A stretch of DNA of 51,273 bases from Paulinella micropora (lineage: Eukaryota; Cercozoa; Imbricatea; Euglyphida), in the NCBI GenBank assembly GCA_009731375.1, contig BJOX01000283.1, positions 8,627-59,899 on the forward strand, in the 5' to 3' direction. This document shows, one piece after another, positions 32,174 through 46,775 of the stretch. A program made the position numbers and the translations under genes. Under the pieces are notes generated by a model, which was given only the letters and a program-made list of their open reading frames with translations, searched no databases and was not told the origin of the DNA. Within the stretch, counting starts at the first letter, position 1; every line of letters starts with the position of its first letter.

Positions 32174-32235
32174 GTGATAATGATAATGATCATGATAATT
32201 ATAACGATAATAATGATAATAATAATAATAATAAT

Positions 32236-32326
32236 ACTATATCTGAGGCGTACTGATGCAGCTAATGGCATATCCTCAACGGACATAAGCCTCCAATACC
32301 CTTGTTCGAGGTCCTCCACCCCCCCG
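32236..32326 (-). mobile_element. Second copy of the 1942-2351 element (partial)
   Basis: Identical start CTATATCTGAGGCGTACTG behind AAT repeats, cut by the large gap. Confidence 0.85.
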
Positions 32327-33322
32327 NNNNNNNNNNNNNNNNNNNNNNNNNNNNNNNNNNNNNNNNNNNNNNNNNNNNNNNNNNNNNNNNNNNNNNNNNN
32401 NNNNNNNNNNNNNNNNNNNNNNNNNNNNNNNNNNNNNNNNNNNNNNNNNNNNNNNNNNNNNNNNNNNNNNNNNNNNNNNNNNNNNNNNNNNNNNNNNNNN
32501 NNNNNNNNNNNNNNNNNNNNNNNNNNNNNNNNNNNNNNNNNNNNNNNNNNNNNNNNNNNNNNNNNNNNNNNNNNNNNNNNNNNNNNNNNNNNNNNNNNNN
32601 NNNNNNNNNNNNNNNNNNNNNNNNNNNNNNNNNNNNNNNNNNNNNNNNNNNNNNNNNNNNNNNNNNNNNNNNNNNNNNNNNNNNNNNNNNNNNNNNNNNN
32701 NNNNNNNNNNNNNNNNNNNNNNNNNNNNNNNNNNNNNNNNNNNNNNNNNNNNNNNNNNNNNNNNNNNNNNNNNNNNNNNNNNNNNNNNNNNNNNNNNNNN
32801 NNNNNNNNNNNNNNNNNNNNNNNNNNNNNNNNNNNNNNNNNNNNNNNNNNNNNNNNNNNNNNNNNNNNNNNNNNNNNNNNNNNNNNNNNNNNNNNNNNNN
32901 NNNNNNNNNNNNNNNNNNNNNNNNNNNNNNNNNNNNNNNNNNNNNNNNNNNNNNNNNNNNNNNNNNNNNNNNNNNNNNNNNNNNNNNNNNNNNNNNNNNN
33001 NNNNNNNNNNNNNNNNNNNNNNNNNNNNNNNNNNNNNNNNNNNNNNNNNNNNNNNNNNNNNNNNNNNNNNNNNNNNNNNNNNNNNNNNNNNNNNNNNNNN
33101 NNNNNNNNNNNNNNNNNNNNNNNNNNNNNNNNNNNNNNNNNNNNNNNNNNNNNNNNNNNNNNNNNNNNNNNNNNNNNNNNNNNNNNNNNNNNNNNNNNNN
33201 NNNNNNNNNNNNNNNNNNNNNNNNNNNNNNNNNNNNNNNNNNNNNNNNNNNNNNNNNNNNNNNNNNNNNNNNNNNNNNNNNNNNNNNNNNNNNNNNNNNN
33301 NNNNNNNNNNNNNNNNNNNNNN
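32327..33322. other. Assembly gap (996 N)
   Basis: Unknown sequence. Long frames reported across it are artefacts of N and of poly-C. Confidence 1.
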
Positions 33323-33325
33323 CCG

Positions 33326-33362
<37 letters not shown>

Positions 33363-33688
33363 CCCTCGGGCTGGGGTTCCCGGGGGGAAGGCCCCCCGGA
33401 CCCCCCTTTCCCGTTGACAGGGTACGTTCAATTGCCGGAGGTACCAGCAGATCGCAAGTGTAAGCTCTGGTGACACAAAAACCTAAAATCTCTGGTTTTT
33501 GTGCCACCCGCCACCAAAACTTTTTAATCTCCGGATAGAGCGCACCGAGATGTGACGGGTACACCAAACATCAGCCTCAAACTCCCTCTGGTGTGCGCAA
33601 ACGGCGCCTGGTGGCGCAAAAACCTCAATTTTCCGGTGTGTAGGCCACCCGGCGCCAATATTTTTTATATTTTCGAAGAGAGCTCATC

Positions 33689-33740
<52 letters not shown>

Positions 33741-33839
33741 TAGGGGCTGCGCCAACACCTGAAAGGATGGTTTACCGGTGCGCATCGCGCACCAAACCCC
33801 GCCAGCCTCACGTCTTATCACTTTTTGGAGGGCCCCCGG

Positions 33840-33909
<70 letters not shown>

Positions 33910-34235
33910 NNNNNNNNNNCGGAGGTGCCGCAAAGGGCGCCTGGTGGCAAAAAACCTCAATTTTCAGGTGTGGGTGCCACCCGCGACCAGAACGGGTACG
34001 TGCAATCGCAGGGCTCCCCCGGACCCCCCCTTTCCCTTCGACAGGGTACGTTGAATTGCCGGAGGTGCCGTAATGGCGCCTGGTGGCAAAAAAACCTCAA
34101 TTTTCAGGTTGGGTGCCACCCGCGACCAGAACGGGTACGTACAATCACAGTGCTGGGGTTCCCGGGGGAAGGGCCCCCCGGACCCCCCCTGCCCCGTCGA
34201 CAGGGTACGTTTAATTGCCGGAGGCACCGGCAAGT
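33323..34235 (+). repeat. Degenerate ~140-170 bp tandem repeat with poly-C tracts
   Basis: Units share GGCGCCTGGTGGC, AAAACCTCAATTTTC, GTGCCACCCG, GGACCCCCC and GACAGGGTACGTT, then an AATTGCCGGAGG segment. Clear units begin near 33920 and 34058, with diverged ones at 33375-33680. Poly-C at 33326-33360 and 33841-33909 flanks gaps. No coding region. Confidence 0.8.
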
Positions 34236-34236
34236 A

Positions 34237-34965
34237 CTACCAAAAATAAGAAAATTTGGCATTCAGGACACTCTCCTAACGCAAATATTTGCGTGAATTC
34301 CAAAAAAATTATACCAGCATCAAGATCGAGTCTGGGGCTAACCACCCTGCCAATATGAGCTCCCAACTCCTCCTGGTTCCTACAAACCATGATTTATTCC
34401 GATGGGGGGTGCAAAAAAAGGCCAAAAAACCAAGGAAATTTGGCATTCAAGACACTCCCCTAACGCAAATATTTGCGTGAATTCCAAAGAAATGATATCA
34501 GCATCAACATCGAGTCTGGGGCTAACCACCCTGCCAATATGAGCTCCCAACTCCTCCTGGTTCCCACAAACCATGATTTATAGGGATAGGGGGTGCAAAA
34601 AAAGGCCAGAAAAACAAGGAATTTTGGCATTCAGGACACTGCCCTAACGCAAATATTTGCGTGAATTCCACAGAAGTTATATCAGCATCAACATCGAGTG
34701 ATGCTGATATGATTTTTTTTGGAATTCACGCAAATATTTGCGTTAGGGGAGTGTCCTGAATGCCAAAATTCCTTGTTTTTTTTCGCACCCCAATCGGAAT
34801 AAATCATGGTTTGTGGGAACCTGGAAGAGTTGGGAGCTCATATTGACAGGGTGCCTAGCCCCAGAATCATCGAGTCTGGGGCTAGCCACCCTGCAAATAT
34901 GAGCTCCCAACCCCTCCTCGTTCACACAAACCAATGATGATTTATTCCGACAGGGGTTCCGAAAT
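34237..34965. repeat. Satellite-like ~183 bp repeat with a palindrome and an inversion junction
   Basis: Two full units and one partial unit in direct orientation start near 34252, 34432 and 34616. Each has GCATTC(A)GGACACT, the palindrome ACGCAAATATTTGCGT, CATCGAGTCTGGGGCTA and GAGCTCCCAACTCCTCCTGG. At about 34695 orientation flips for one unit (to about 34870), then flips back. Confidence 0.85.
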
Positions 34966-35029
34966 GGTGGGGGTGTCATTTTCCCCCTCGCCCCAAACCC
35001 CCCACCCCCTTGAACAACAACTTTCAGGG

Positions 35030-35063
<34 letters not shown>

Positions 35064-35065
<2 letters not shown>

Positions 35066-35333
35066 GTGCTTCTCTGTCAATGGCTGATGCATTTCTGCAC
35101 ATGCGCCTCCATCGTCTCACCCGTGAGGGGAGTACGAAGAATTGACGATAAGCTCTAATGACACCCCCGCAAGGGCAGTTCCAACACTTCCAGACGGGCC
35201 GGTATGTTCAATGAAAATACTGGTCCAGAAATAGACCGGTATGTTCAATGAAAATACTGGTGGCACCGACGGGAATCGAACTGGCGACAGGGCCCAGATG
35301 GTAGAACTTGACCACTGGGCTATCACGGTGTCC
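35064..35333 (-). mobile_element. tRNA-derived SINE with (ATT)n tail, complete copy
   Basis: On the minus strand the element opens GGACACCGTGATAGCCCAG. It has a box A TAGCCCAGTGG (RC of 35312-35322) and a box B AGTTCGATTCC (RC of 35272-35282). The CGGTGCC string can pair with GACACCG near the start with one mismatch. The body has a TTTTCATTGAACATACCGG segment twice, and the 3' tail is ATT repeat. These are RNA polymerase III promoter boxes in tRNA spacing, so this is a SINE rather than a working tRNA. Confidence 0.8.
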
Positions 35334-35414
<81 letters not shown>

Positions 35415-35424
35415 CGTCTCTGTC

Positions 35425-35482
<58 letters not shown>

Positions 35483-35485
<3 letters not shown>

Positions 35486-35616
35486 GTGCTTCTCTGTCAA
35501 TGGCTGATGCAAATCTGCACATGCGCCTCCATCGTCTCACCCGTGAGGGGAGTACGNNNNNNNNNNNNNNNNNNNNNNNNNNNNNNNNNNNNNNNNTGAC
35601 CACTGGGCTATCACGG
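35483..35616 (-). mobile_element. SINE copy, gapped
   Basis: Body at 35484-35556 and head remnant TGACCACTGGGCTATCACGG at 35597-35616 around a 40-N gap, with AAT repeat on both sides. Confidence 0.75.
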
Positions 35617-35622
35617 ATAATA

Positions 35623-35657
<35 letters not shown>

Positions 35658-35660
35658 TAT

Positions 35661-36278
35661 TGATCTGTCATGGCTGAGCCCGAGGGCCATGCGCCTCCAT
35701 CCCTCGACCCAACAGGGACTACAGTGAGTATGTTGGGGAGGGAAGAGTGACTCTAACCATCCTGCATAGAAGGCCCCAAAAGGAAGTCCCTACTACCCGC
35801 ACAGTGTCGGGTACCTTGCAGGAAATCAACTACAAATGATTGATCTTCCCCGCGTGAGAGCTCCACGAGACTGGGTAGGTCCCGCATGGAGGTACTCACA
35901 GGGGTAGCAGACATTTCATGCGGTCTGCCAGCGCATGAGGACGTTTTGTGGTAAGTGTCTGGGACGCCTCGAAACCCGTCACCACCCCTAGATCGCGGAA
36001 TGTAAATACCCCTTTGATCCCACGTGGTGTATGTCTTATAAAAAACAACACAACGACATGGCCTCGGAACCAACGCAACAACATAGCCTCGGAACCCACA
36101 TCGACATAGCCTCGGAACCCACACAACAACAGAGCCTCGAAACCAACACAACAACATAGCCTCGGAACCAACACAACAACATAGCCTCGGAGCCAACACA
36201 ACGACATAGCCTCGAAACCAGTGGGAAGAGGCCCAACCACCTCCTCTTCCCGTGGGGTGCCATACTGTGCACCCCTCC

Positions 36279-36280
<2 letters not shown>
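35661..36280 (-). mobile_element. Related SINE-like element with a 25-26 bp minisatellite
   Basis: The start (GATCTGTCATGGCTGAG, then CATGCGCCTCCAT) resembles the SINE tail region. At 36055-36216 about seven units of the form CATAGCCTCGGAACCAACAC repeat. AAT repeat on both sides suggests a tailed retroelement. Confidence 0.45.
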
Positions 36281-36359
<79 letters not shown>

Positions 36360-36530
36360 TGTACATATTATATATATGCATATTATATAATGTATATGTA
36401 TATGTATAAATATATATATATATATATATGTATAGAAATATATATACATATATATATAATATATATATACATTGATATATATACATTGATATATATACAA
36501 ACATACATATATATGTATATATATATATAT
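36281..36530. repeat. (AAT)n then (TA)n-rich array
   Basis: Trinucleotide run followed by ATATAC-type repeat, directly before the acceptor of the TPR gene exon at 36538. Confidence 0.95.
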
Positions 36531-36772
36531 ACAATAGTGGTGGAAAATATCATCAAGTCGGAGACGGCTGGAGCCAAGTGCTCGTTCGTGGACCACCTAG
36601 CAGCTTCCAAGGACGAGCTGAGTCCAAGGCTGTGCAGAAGGCAACACATTTCCTCTCCCACGCCTGGAGCTACCTCTTCGTTGATGGTAACTGCATATGT
36701 TGCCGATGCCTTCTCTTCCCTGTTACAATTTCTTTCTACACGACAGCGATGCCTTTCACACTGCTTGATACG

Positions 36773-36929
36773 CAGTAAAGCAAATCCTGGAAGTTTCCCA
36801 GGAAACTTTACTAAATTTGGGTGATTTGCCGGAAATTTTACTGAATTCGGGTGATTTCCCGGAAACTTCACGGGAACTCACGCGAATTCAGTCAAGTTTC
36901 CTGGGAAACTTCCTGGATTTTCTTTGCTG
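36773..36929. mobile_element. Small MITE in an intron of the TPR gene
   Basis: Imperfect terminal inverted repeats: CAGTAAAGCAAATCCTGG at the left and CCTGGATTTTCTTTGCTG at the right, continuing inward as AAGTTTCCCAGGAAACTT. Length 157 bp, no ORF. Confidence 0.7.
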
Positions 36930-37205
36930 TGATATTAATGGTGTGCTTCATGCTCTCTTTGTCGCATGAGGCATGGCAACGATACAAACAGTCGGTTGAG
37001 CAAGTGGCCCACCAGTGAACGCTGATCTGTTGTGTGTGTGTGTGTGTGTCTGTGTTTCTGTGTGTGTTTCTGTGTGTGTGCGTGTGCAGTGGTGGCAGCA
37101 GTACGAGCACGCTGGTCCCCGCAAGAGCAAGCAAATGTTTTTCTCTGGTTCTTCAAGACTGTTTTTGTATCCAGAAATCTCTTGCTTGCTTTCCACGTTT
37201 TTTTT

Positions 37206-37343
37206 TATCGGTCACCGCCACAAAATGTGGTCAGGTTACCGATAAGACTACATATACGGCGCGCCAAATTCGACGTGTTTTGCATGCTCGCCGGCCCGAC
37301 TCGCCCGCAAAACACGTCAAATTTGTGGCTAGCCACATAATAT
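37206..37343 (-). mobile_element. Two-hairpin palindromic element, copy 5
   Basis: Reverse orientation: TTTATCGGTCACC ... GGTTACCGATAA, then GCGCGCCAAATTCGACG, TTTTGC...GCAAAACACGTC, ending GCTAGCCACATAAT. It lies in an intron of the TPR gene. Confidence 0.9.
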
Positions 37344-37439
37344 ACTAATCTCGGCATGAAACGATAACCAAGCTCCTGACTGTGTTGAAACTTCACTTTC
37401 TCGATTTGCTGCATATTGGAATTCCCGCGTCAATATGTT

Positions 37440-37705
<266 letters not shown>

Positions 37706-37828
37706 ATTTAGAAATGGAAGTGAACTGTCGCTGAATACATCTTTTTCTGCAATATCAGTTTCAGTTTCAAGGGCATTGCTGTTGCCTGTGAACTCCGAAG
37801 TTAATTTGTATTCGTGCGNNNNNNNNNN

Positions 37829-37890
<62 letters not shown>

Positions 37891-37980
37891 CGTTCCCTCT
37901 CGTTCTCTCCCTCTCTCTCTCTCTCTCTCTTTATGTATATATATATATATGTATATATATATTTATCTATCTCTATCTCT

Positions 37981-38030
<50 letters not shown>

Positions 38031-38150
38031 ATTACCATTTAGAAATGGAAGTGAACTGTCGCTGAATACATCTTTTTCTGCAATATCAGTTTCAGTTTCA
38101 AGGGCATTGCTGTTGCCTGTGAACTCCGAAGTTAATTTGTATTCGTGCGT
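37706..38150 (+). repeat. ~113-125 bp intron segment present twice around CT repeat and a gap
   Basis: 37706-37818 and 38024-38136 both run from TCTTGTATTACCATTTAG to TTTGTATTCGTGCG. The second continues into the acceptor at 38171. A 10-N gap directly follows the first, so this could be a true duplication or unmerged assembly ends. Confidence 0.75.
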
Positions 38151-39362
38151 GTCTCGCGCTGTTGTATGCAGGTTCGACCTCTTCACCATCAACCAGCACG
38201 GCACCGACAATGTCGCAGGTGCGTTCTGGTTCGTTGCCTTCGAAGCCAACGTCGCGCGCATCGGCCACACAGTCTTGGTCCAGAGCCCGTGGACGAACCC
38301 TGTGCCACTGACGCGTGCGTGGTGCTTGTGGGAGATCCTCTGCACCTCAAGTACTAAAGCCACGTTCGAGATCAATCTGCCGCCCAAGGAAGAACAAAGC
38401 CTCCTCGAATCGCTGGTGACCCAGGAAGGTTTCGATAGCATCGCGGCCATGCTGGCGACCGTGGACGTGGCCAACGCCCAGGCGTGGAAAGAAGAAAATA
38501 CTCGAGGCCGTTGCCGAGACAGGAGAAGGAATCCATGGTCTTAACAAGGTCCGGAGCTGGATTCTGTTCTAGTCACTGTGGTTGTTTTCCTTTAATAATA
38601 TCAAAATGAACGTCATGATCAATCCCAATCCTTGGGGCCTTGAATTCTCGATTTCTCGGATGATGCGATCAATTTGTCGTTGTTTTCAAATCAAAACAAC
38701 ACCAGTGTATGGTTTGCAATTCCTCTGGTTAACGTTGCCATAGCTTGCATCGGTTGTGACGCGTTGTCTGCGTTGATAGGTGGTGATTGAGCAGTTGCGT
38801 GACTGGCTGGCCAAGACCGCAAAAGCCGCCATCCCAGAGGAACACAGCAGCAATGATCCCTTGAGTCTCATCAATAGTGTGACGACACTGCTGAGTGACC
38901 AAGGGAAGCTGGCGGAAGCAGAGCCGCTGTGCCGCCGTGCGCTGGCAGGCTGCGAGGAGAAGCTGGGCGCCACGCATCCTGACACGCTTGTCACGGTCAA
39001 CAACCTGGCAAATCTGCTGAGTGACCAAGGGAAGCTGGCGGAAGCAGAGCCGCTGTGCCGCCGTGCGCTGGCAGGCCGCGAGGAGAAGCTGGGCGCCACG
39101 CATCCTCACACGCTTGCCACGGTCAACAACCTGGCGGCTCTGCTGAGTGACCAAGGGAAGCTGGCGGAAGCAGAGCCGCTGTACCGCCGTGCGCTGGCAG
39201 GCCGCGAGGAGCAGCTGGGCGCCACGCATCCTGACACGCTTGCCACGGTCAAGAACCTGGCAATTCTACGAGTCAGTCTATGGACCTTCCCATCCCGAGA
39301 CGCTTGATGCAACTCAGCAGCTCCGAAGTCTCGATGACTGGAATGGCTATACATGCGCATAA

Positions 39363-39779
39363 TTGGTATTTACCTTGTTGTTAGTCACGAAGCCAGATTA
39401 CAGCAATATGAACTTTGCTTGGCACATGAAGTCAATACTGACGGACACGTGATTGACAGTCCCATGAGCTCTTGATGTAAAAAGTACTTTTTTCACACTG
39501 ATCAACTTTAATAAGAGAATGCTTGTCACTAGTAGAGATAAGTGGGAAGCGTAAGAGTTGGTACAAGGATGACTTACGGAGTCCAAACGAAGAAACGAAA
39601 CACAGTGAAGACAGGAAGATGAGAAGGAAATGGAGAAAGGAAGCCCAGAGAAAAGAGATAAAACGAAACTGAGGGGGCAGGGAAACGGTGGAAAAAAAAG
39701 GAGTAGAGAAAGAAAAATAAAATATTAATACCATCGCACTAAATCCACTCAATCATTTTTACATGTGTGGAGGGGGTAC
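39363..39779 (+). other. No gene seen; ends in a polypurine tract
   Basis: Between the TPR stop and the next LTR. The last 12 bases GGAGGGGGTAC with its flank match the tract before the LTR at 397, so the downstream part is probably the end of an LTR element. Confidence 0.5.
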
Positions 39780-40014
39780 TGTAGACATCACCGCCCGCCC
39801 GGAGCCGGTAAAAAGTAGTATTTTTTCAATATCGTTTGCCAGGACAGAACCAAATGCTAATTTAATCTTGGTTTGTTGCTGACTCGTGTTTTGCTTGTTT
39901 TGCTTCACTGAGCTAATATACCGAGACCGTGGCATCATTCTCTTTATTTGAAGATTGTGTTTGCTTGTATTAATATCACCGAATTTTTATCGAGCTGTCG
40001 ACGGGGGCATTACA
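39780..40014 (+). mobile_element. LTR of the TGTAGGCATC family (probable 3' LTR, diverged)
   Basis: TGTAGACATCACC to GGGGGCATTACA, 235 bp. The polypurine tract is directly upstream. More diverged than the copies at 19244 and 47328. Confidence 0.8.
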
Positions 40015-40567
40015 TCTCTCAGTAGTAACAAACTAATGTAGACTAAATACCGTTTGAATTACACCTTGTAAGTCTTGACTAGCCTCCTGTGAGGAAATTG
40101 CCAACCGGCATTCAAATGAATACACACACTGCTGTCATTTGATCTCAAAATAACGTGCTCATAAGGAACTGCCACGGTAACTCTACGTCAATTACAAATA
40201 CCTTCAAGAAATACTATATCACCGTCACTGCCCCAACTCCAAACCTGGACGTTCCCGTATAGCCACTCACCAATCTATTTACAGTAATTTCTGCCACACT
40301 TGCCTAGAAAGACTCTACCTCTACTCCAATTACTCGTGACCAACTTCCCGGCGAAGACAAACTGTATTTTTTCACAAGGACTCGGAACTTCAAGTTGACA
40401 CTGCTCCGATTCGAGTCATGAGGACCTCCCGGACTACGCATACTTCAGTACCTAACCTAAACTTGCACTTCGTAACCAACGTATCATGGCGAGGAACCGA
40501 CAATTCCGATCATGTAATACGATACAACTTTAATCCAATATATCTTACTTTTTACTTTTTACCAGTA

Positions 40568-40843
40568 TTGCTGTTGACATTCAAGACAACAAAAAAAATT
40601 GATTTTTCTGTTTTGGCTGGAATTTCAGTTTTGGTTGGAATTTTGATTTTGGGTGAAAATTTCGGAATTTTTCAAATTAACGGCTATATTCGTCCGCAAA
40701 ATATCGTAAATTTTCGCGAAATGTTACAGTTAAATTTGAAAATTTGAATTTTTGTCACAAAAATGAAAAACTGTCACAAAAATGAAAATCTGACACAAAA
40801 ATGAAAAACTAATTTTTGTTGTTGTCTTGAATGTCAACAGCAA
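40568..40843. mobile_element. MITE with TIR TTGCTGTTGACATTC and TA target duplication
   Basis: The left end TTGCTGTTGACATTCAAGAC and right end GTCTTGAATGTCAACAGCAA are perfect inverted copies flanked by TA. Inner part has three CACAAAAATGAAAA units and a core with GCGAAATGTTACAGTTAAA, close to the core of the MITE at 1411-1680. Confidence 0.85.
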
Positions 40844-42300
40844 TATTTTCCGAGGCTCACCCCAGGGTGCTTCCTTTTTATTCTAGCAATTTCCTTTTTT
40901 GCCTGAATCAGCTTGTATTCTTCCCACTGGCTGTACTAATTTATCCTTCAAGTGCCACTTTAGCCTGCCTACATCATGAATCCGTTACTACCGTGACAAC
41001 CAAAACCAATTCAATACCACAGACTTCCCACAGGCTCAGAACCTTCGTCGTGAGCTTACCTCACACGCCCTAGAGAAAGAACGCACCTACCGTGGCAAAC
41101 CCTTACTCTACTAAAAAACCAGCTCTTATACCAAGTTACTACGTGACAAACCTTGACTGACCTAGCCTGAGTGACTTACTCAACCCTACCTCGGCAAAGG
41201 TGCGAGCACTGTCACTTGTGGTCAGGTAAACCCCTGTCAATAAATAACTATTCCTTAAAGAAAATGTATTACTTCGTCTGGCGCGGCGAGAACCGTGGCA
41301 GGGAAGGTACCAAAAGACGCTGGATGGTCACCCGTCAATTCCAGTTTGTTTAGTATATACACTTGCTTGACAGACTACTTGTCCCTTTCGAAACAATGCA
41401 AATTCTGAGAACTTGAACATAACGAGAACATTTCAAGTAGAACACGGGTTGACTTTGTAGCAGTAGAGAAACTTCTTTTCAAGGACGGTCAGTCTGAGAG
41501 GTGACTCTTGAAAATTATGAAGCAAATGCCACCGTAGGCTTTACCTGGTGTGTTGCCTAATTTCACCTAACAATAGTAATTATGACTGGAGCCTGACCCG
41601 GGGCCGGAACTTTCAAAAGCGGTCAAAGCGGGAATAAAAGTTTGGGATATGGGGAAAAAGACAACTTAGTAAACATTTTCTAAAAAGCCTAAGTTAACAG
41701 GTAGTAAAGGCAACTTGAACACTGAAATTGCCATGATCTGTAGCGGTAACGACAGTTGAAAACGTACTACTAACCGTGGCAACTACAAGTTATGATAGTT
41801 GATAAATAAATGGAAAAATGAAGTATTAATAACGGAACTAAAAATAGAAGTATAAACTTGAAGTAAAAACTTGAAGAAACTGAGTTTAACACAATATTAA
41901 TGTTTCGGTCCGGTACGGTATTCATTCCGATAACCTAGTCTAGTCACTTCCTAAACAAAGAGCCTGGGCTTGAAATTTTTTATTTGAGAATCTAATACTT
42001 CACTTGATTCTTGAACTAGCACTCACTGGCTTATTAATATTAAGAAATTTTCACTGCTCAGTGGCTGCCCACAGCGAATCAAAATTAAAAGCTGCCGGCA
42101 GTGAAGAAAAAATATTACATACTATTAATTAAATGAAAACTTGAAGTTGTCGGACAAGTTAGCCCCGACAAGGATATATACATATATATACATATTGCAC
42201 ATGACGCATACGTCGCATCACGAAAGAGTGAGTTCAAAACATCATCACTGAGGTAGTAAAATTACTATCACCTAACAGTCTTATAGCCTAAAACTTGTGA
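40844..42300. other. Unassigned AT-rich DNA
   Basis: No gene recognised. Short words such as CCGTGGCAA and AACTTGAA recur at irregular spacing, suggesting old degraded repeats. Confidence 0.5.
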
Positions 42301-42414
42301 CTTTCTTATTGCAATGCTGATTTTGAGTGCGTAATGTGTGTATGCTTGCTCGTTTGTTGTTTGTTTGAATCATGACGGTTTGAGCGATCGATTAACTGAT
42401 TGGCTGGTTGATTA

Positions 42415-42562
42415 TTGACGCGATAGTGTGCTGATCCCATGATGTCGTTGTTCTTGTCGCTCTTCAAAATAAGCCCCACGCCAGGCGAAAGAACATCCAT
42501 CACAGCCATAAATTCTTGGTCGCGTCGTTGTCCTTGATGTTTTGTTGTTGTGTTGGTGTTAG

Positions 42563-42606
<44 letters not shown>

Positions 42607-42608
42607 TG

Positions 42609-42648
<40 letters not shown>

Positions 42649-42680
42649 GTGGGCCATGGCATGGACCAGTTCATCATAGC
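42415..42680 (-). CDS. Two candidate exons of an unidentified gene
   Basis: Exon-like pieces separated by a CATATA array. One near 42679-42644 reads YDELVHAMAHY after a CTATAG acceptor. Another from 42532 downward reads QRRDQEFMAVMDVLSPGVGL and continues ILKSDKNNDIMGS. They lie on the same strand as the histone gene and beyond its stop codon. Borders are uncertain and a second frame of the lower piece is also open. Confidence 0.3.
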
Positions 42681-42860
42681 TATATTTATATTTCTATTTC
42701 TATTTAAATTTATATTAAAATTTATATTTATATTTATATTTATATTTACAATATATTTATACTTATATTTATACTTATACTTATACTTATACTTATACTT
42801 ATACTTATACTTATACTTGTACTTGTACTTGTATGTGACAGTTGAGTTTGCTGCGTCCGC

Positions 42861-44227
<1,367 letters not shown>

Positions 44228-44353
44228 GTCTGAGCAAACAAGTGTTCGAGAAATTACACTCCCTGGCTGATAACATGGGAACGGAAAATTAAAGAAAGAT
44301 AAACTCGACCTGCTTGGCTTTCTGTTCGACTTTGGACCTTGACTTTGCAGCGC

Positions 44354-45490
44354 CGCAAAATTACATATGTTTTCGCTGCCAGTGCTGACAAATGGGAAAG
44401 GCGCGACATTTGGCAAGGGCGCGAAAAATCGACCAATTTTTTTCGGAAAAAAGGGTTGTAGGAAAGAACAGACCGTCTGTGAGCTATACTGCACCTTTGC
44501 TCGAGGTTGTTGAAAATGGGATCGAAAGCTCTGCTAAGGGACTGTTTATTGGTGCAAGTGCTTTGGCAAAACTCAGTCGTCTCGCAGCATTCTTTTCTGC
44601 CGGATATCAGAGGCTCGAAATGGAGGGCAGCTAGGTTGGTGGTCGTGTTTGTTTGCTGTTCGACCTGGGACACAGCATGTTGAGACAGAACGATAGTCTA
44701 GGCGCCTCTTTATGTATGTATGCCATGACTATGCAATTTCCTGGCTTGTCTGTGTTTTTTCGAGGCTGTATCACAACTTGCTTGGTCTGTTGTTTGCGAC
44801 TGACTGACCACCTTTCTCCTTGCGCTGTCTGCGTGCATTTCCCCACGTCCCACAGCATGCCATGCAACTACCCAGATATAGCACAATAGCTTGCACTAAA
44901 ATTGATGTCTGCAACACTGCCACTACACCTTGGTAGAGATGCACAGCTTCTCTGTTGCTGAGTTCTGCACATGTTGAATAGACAGTGCAAGCTTGCGTCC
45001 TTCCCCGTGCAACCACACACACACAAACGTGTCAGATCGATAGAATAGACCCAGGAGACGTGTCTTGTCATGTACCTTGAACTACCTTGCGCCGGTTAGA
45101 GCTCCTCAGCACAGAAAGCAGCCCAAACTTGCACTCCAGATTTCTAGCCAGTGGACGCTTGTGCCAGTATCACACGTGATTGTCTTCCACACCCCTCTAG
45201 ACCACATCTCACGACATGTTTTCAAAGCCTGTACTTGGGCCATGCAACTGGTACCTTTCCAGCTCCATCGGTTAGCTTTCTGGGGAGTGCCAGACGCGCT
45301 TCTAGACTATCGTGGGGTGCAGGACTTTCAAATTCATCCTCTTTACTCACTATTTTTGTCACACACGTGCGCTACACACAAACTAAATGCATGTTCTTTC
45401 ATCCAGCAAAAAGGCAGACTTGCATATCATATTTGCAGCCCCCGCGGTGGATATCTTTATGCATGTGTGCATGTGTGTATGTCTTTATGT

Positions 45491-45497
<7 letters not shown>
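44354..45497 (+). repeat. Segmental duplication, copy B (1.1 kb), upstream of H3
   Basis: Homologous to 16688-17831. It begins about 130 bp upstream of the H3 start codon. The right end is cut by the fold-back insertion at 45491. Confidence 0.9.
44414..44440 (-). promoter_or_regulatory. E2F-like and CCAAT-like sites upstream of H3
   Basis: On the minus strand ATTGG is followed at once by TCGATTTTTCGCGCCC, about 190 bp before the H3 ATG. TTTTTCGCGCC matches the E2F consensus TTTSSCGC and ATTGG is an inverted CCAAT box, a pairing common at S-phase promoters. The site lies in duplication copy B; copy A keeps GGGCGCGAAAAATC. Function is inferred from motif only. Confidence 0.4.

Positions 45498-46775
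<1,278 letters not shown>

Noticed and set aside
32262-33567. Open frames of 370-600 codons across 31655-33567
   Set aside because: Mostly N and poly-C; no real sequence supports them.
35250-35333. tRNA gene call on the minus strand
   Set aside because: Box A and B are good, but the T-stem is mismatched, the fold is poor, and the segment is repeated with a SINE body and tail.
38729-39360. Open frames antisense to the TPR repeats
   Set aside because: Mirror frames of a GC-rich 126-bp tandem coding repeat; the sense strand has the TPR motifs and splice sites.
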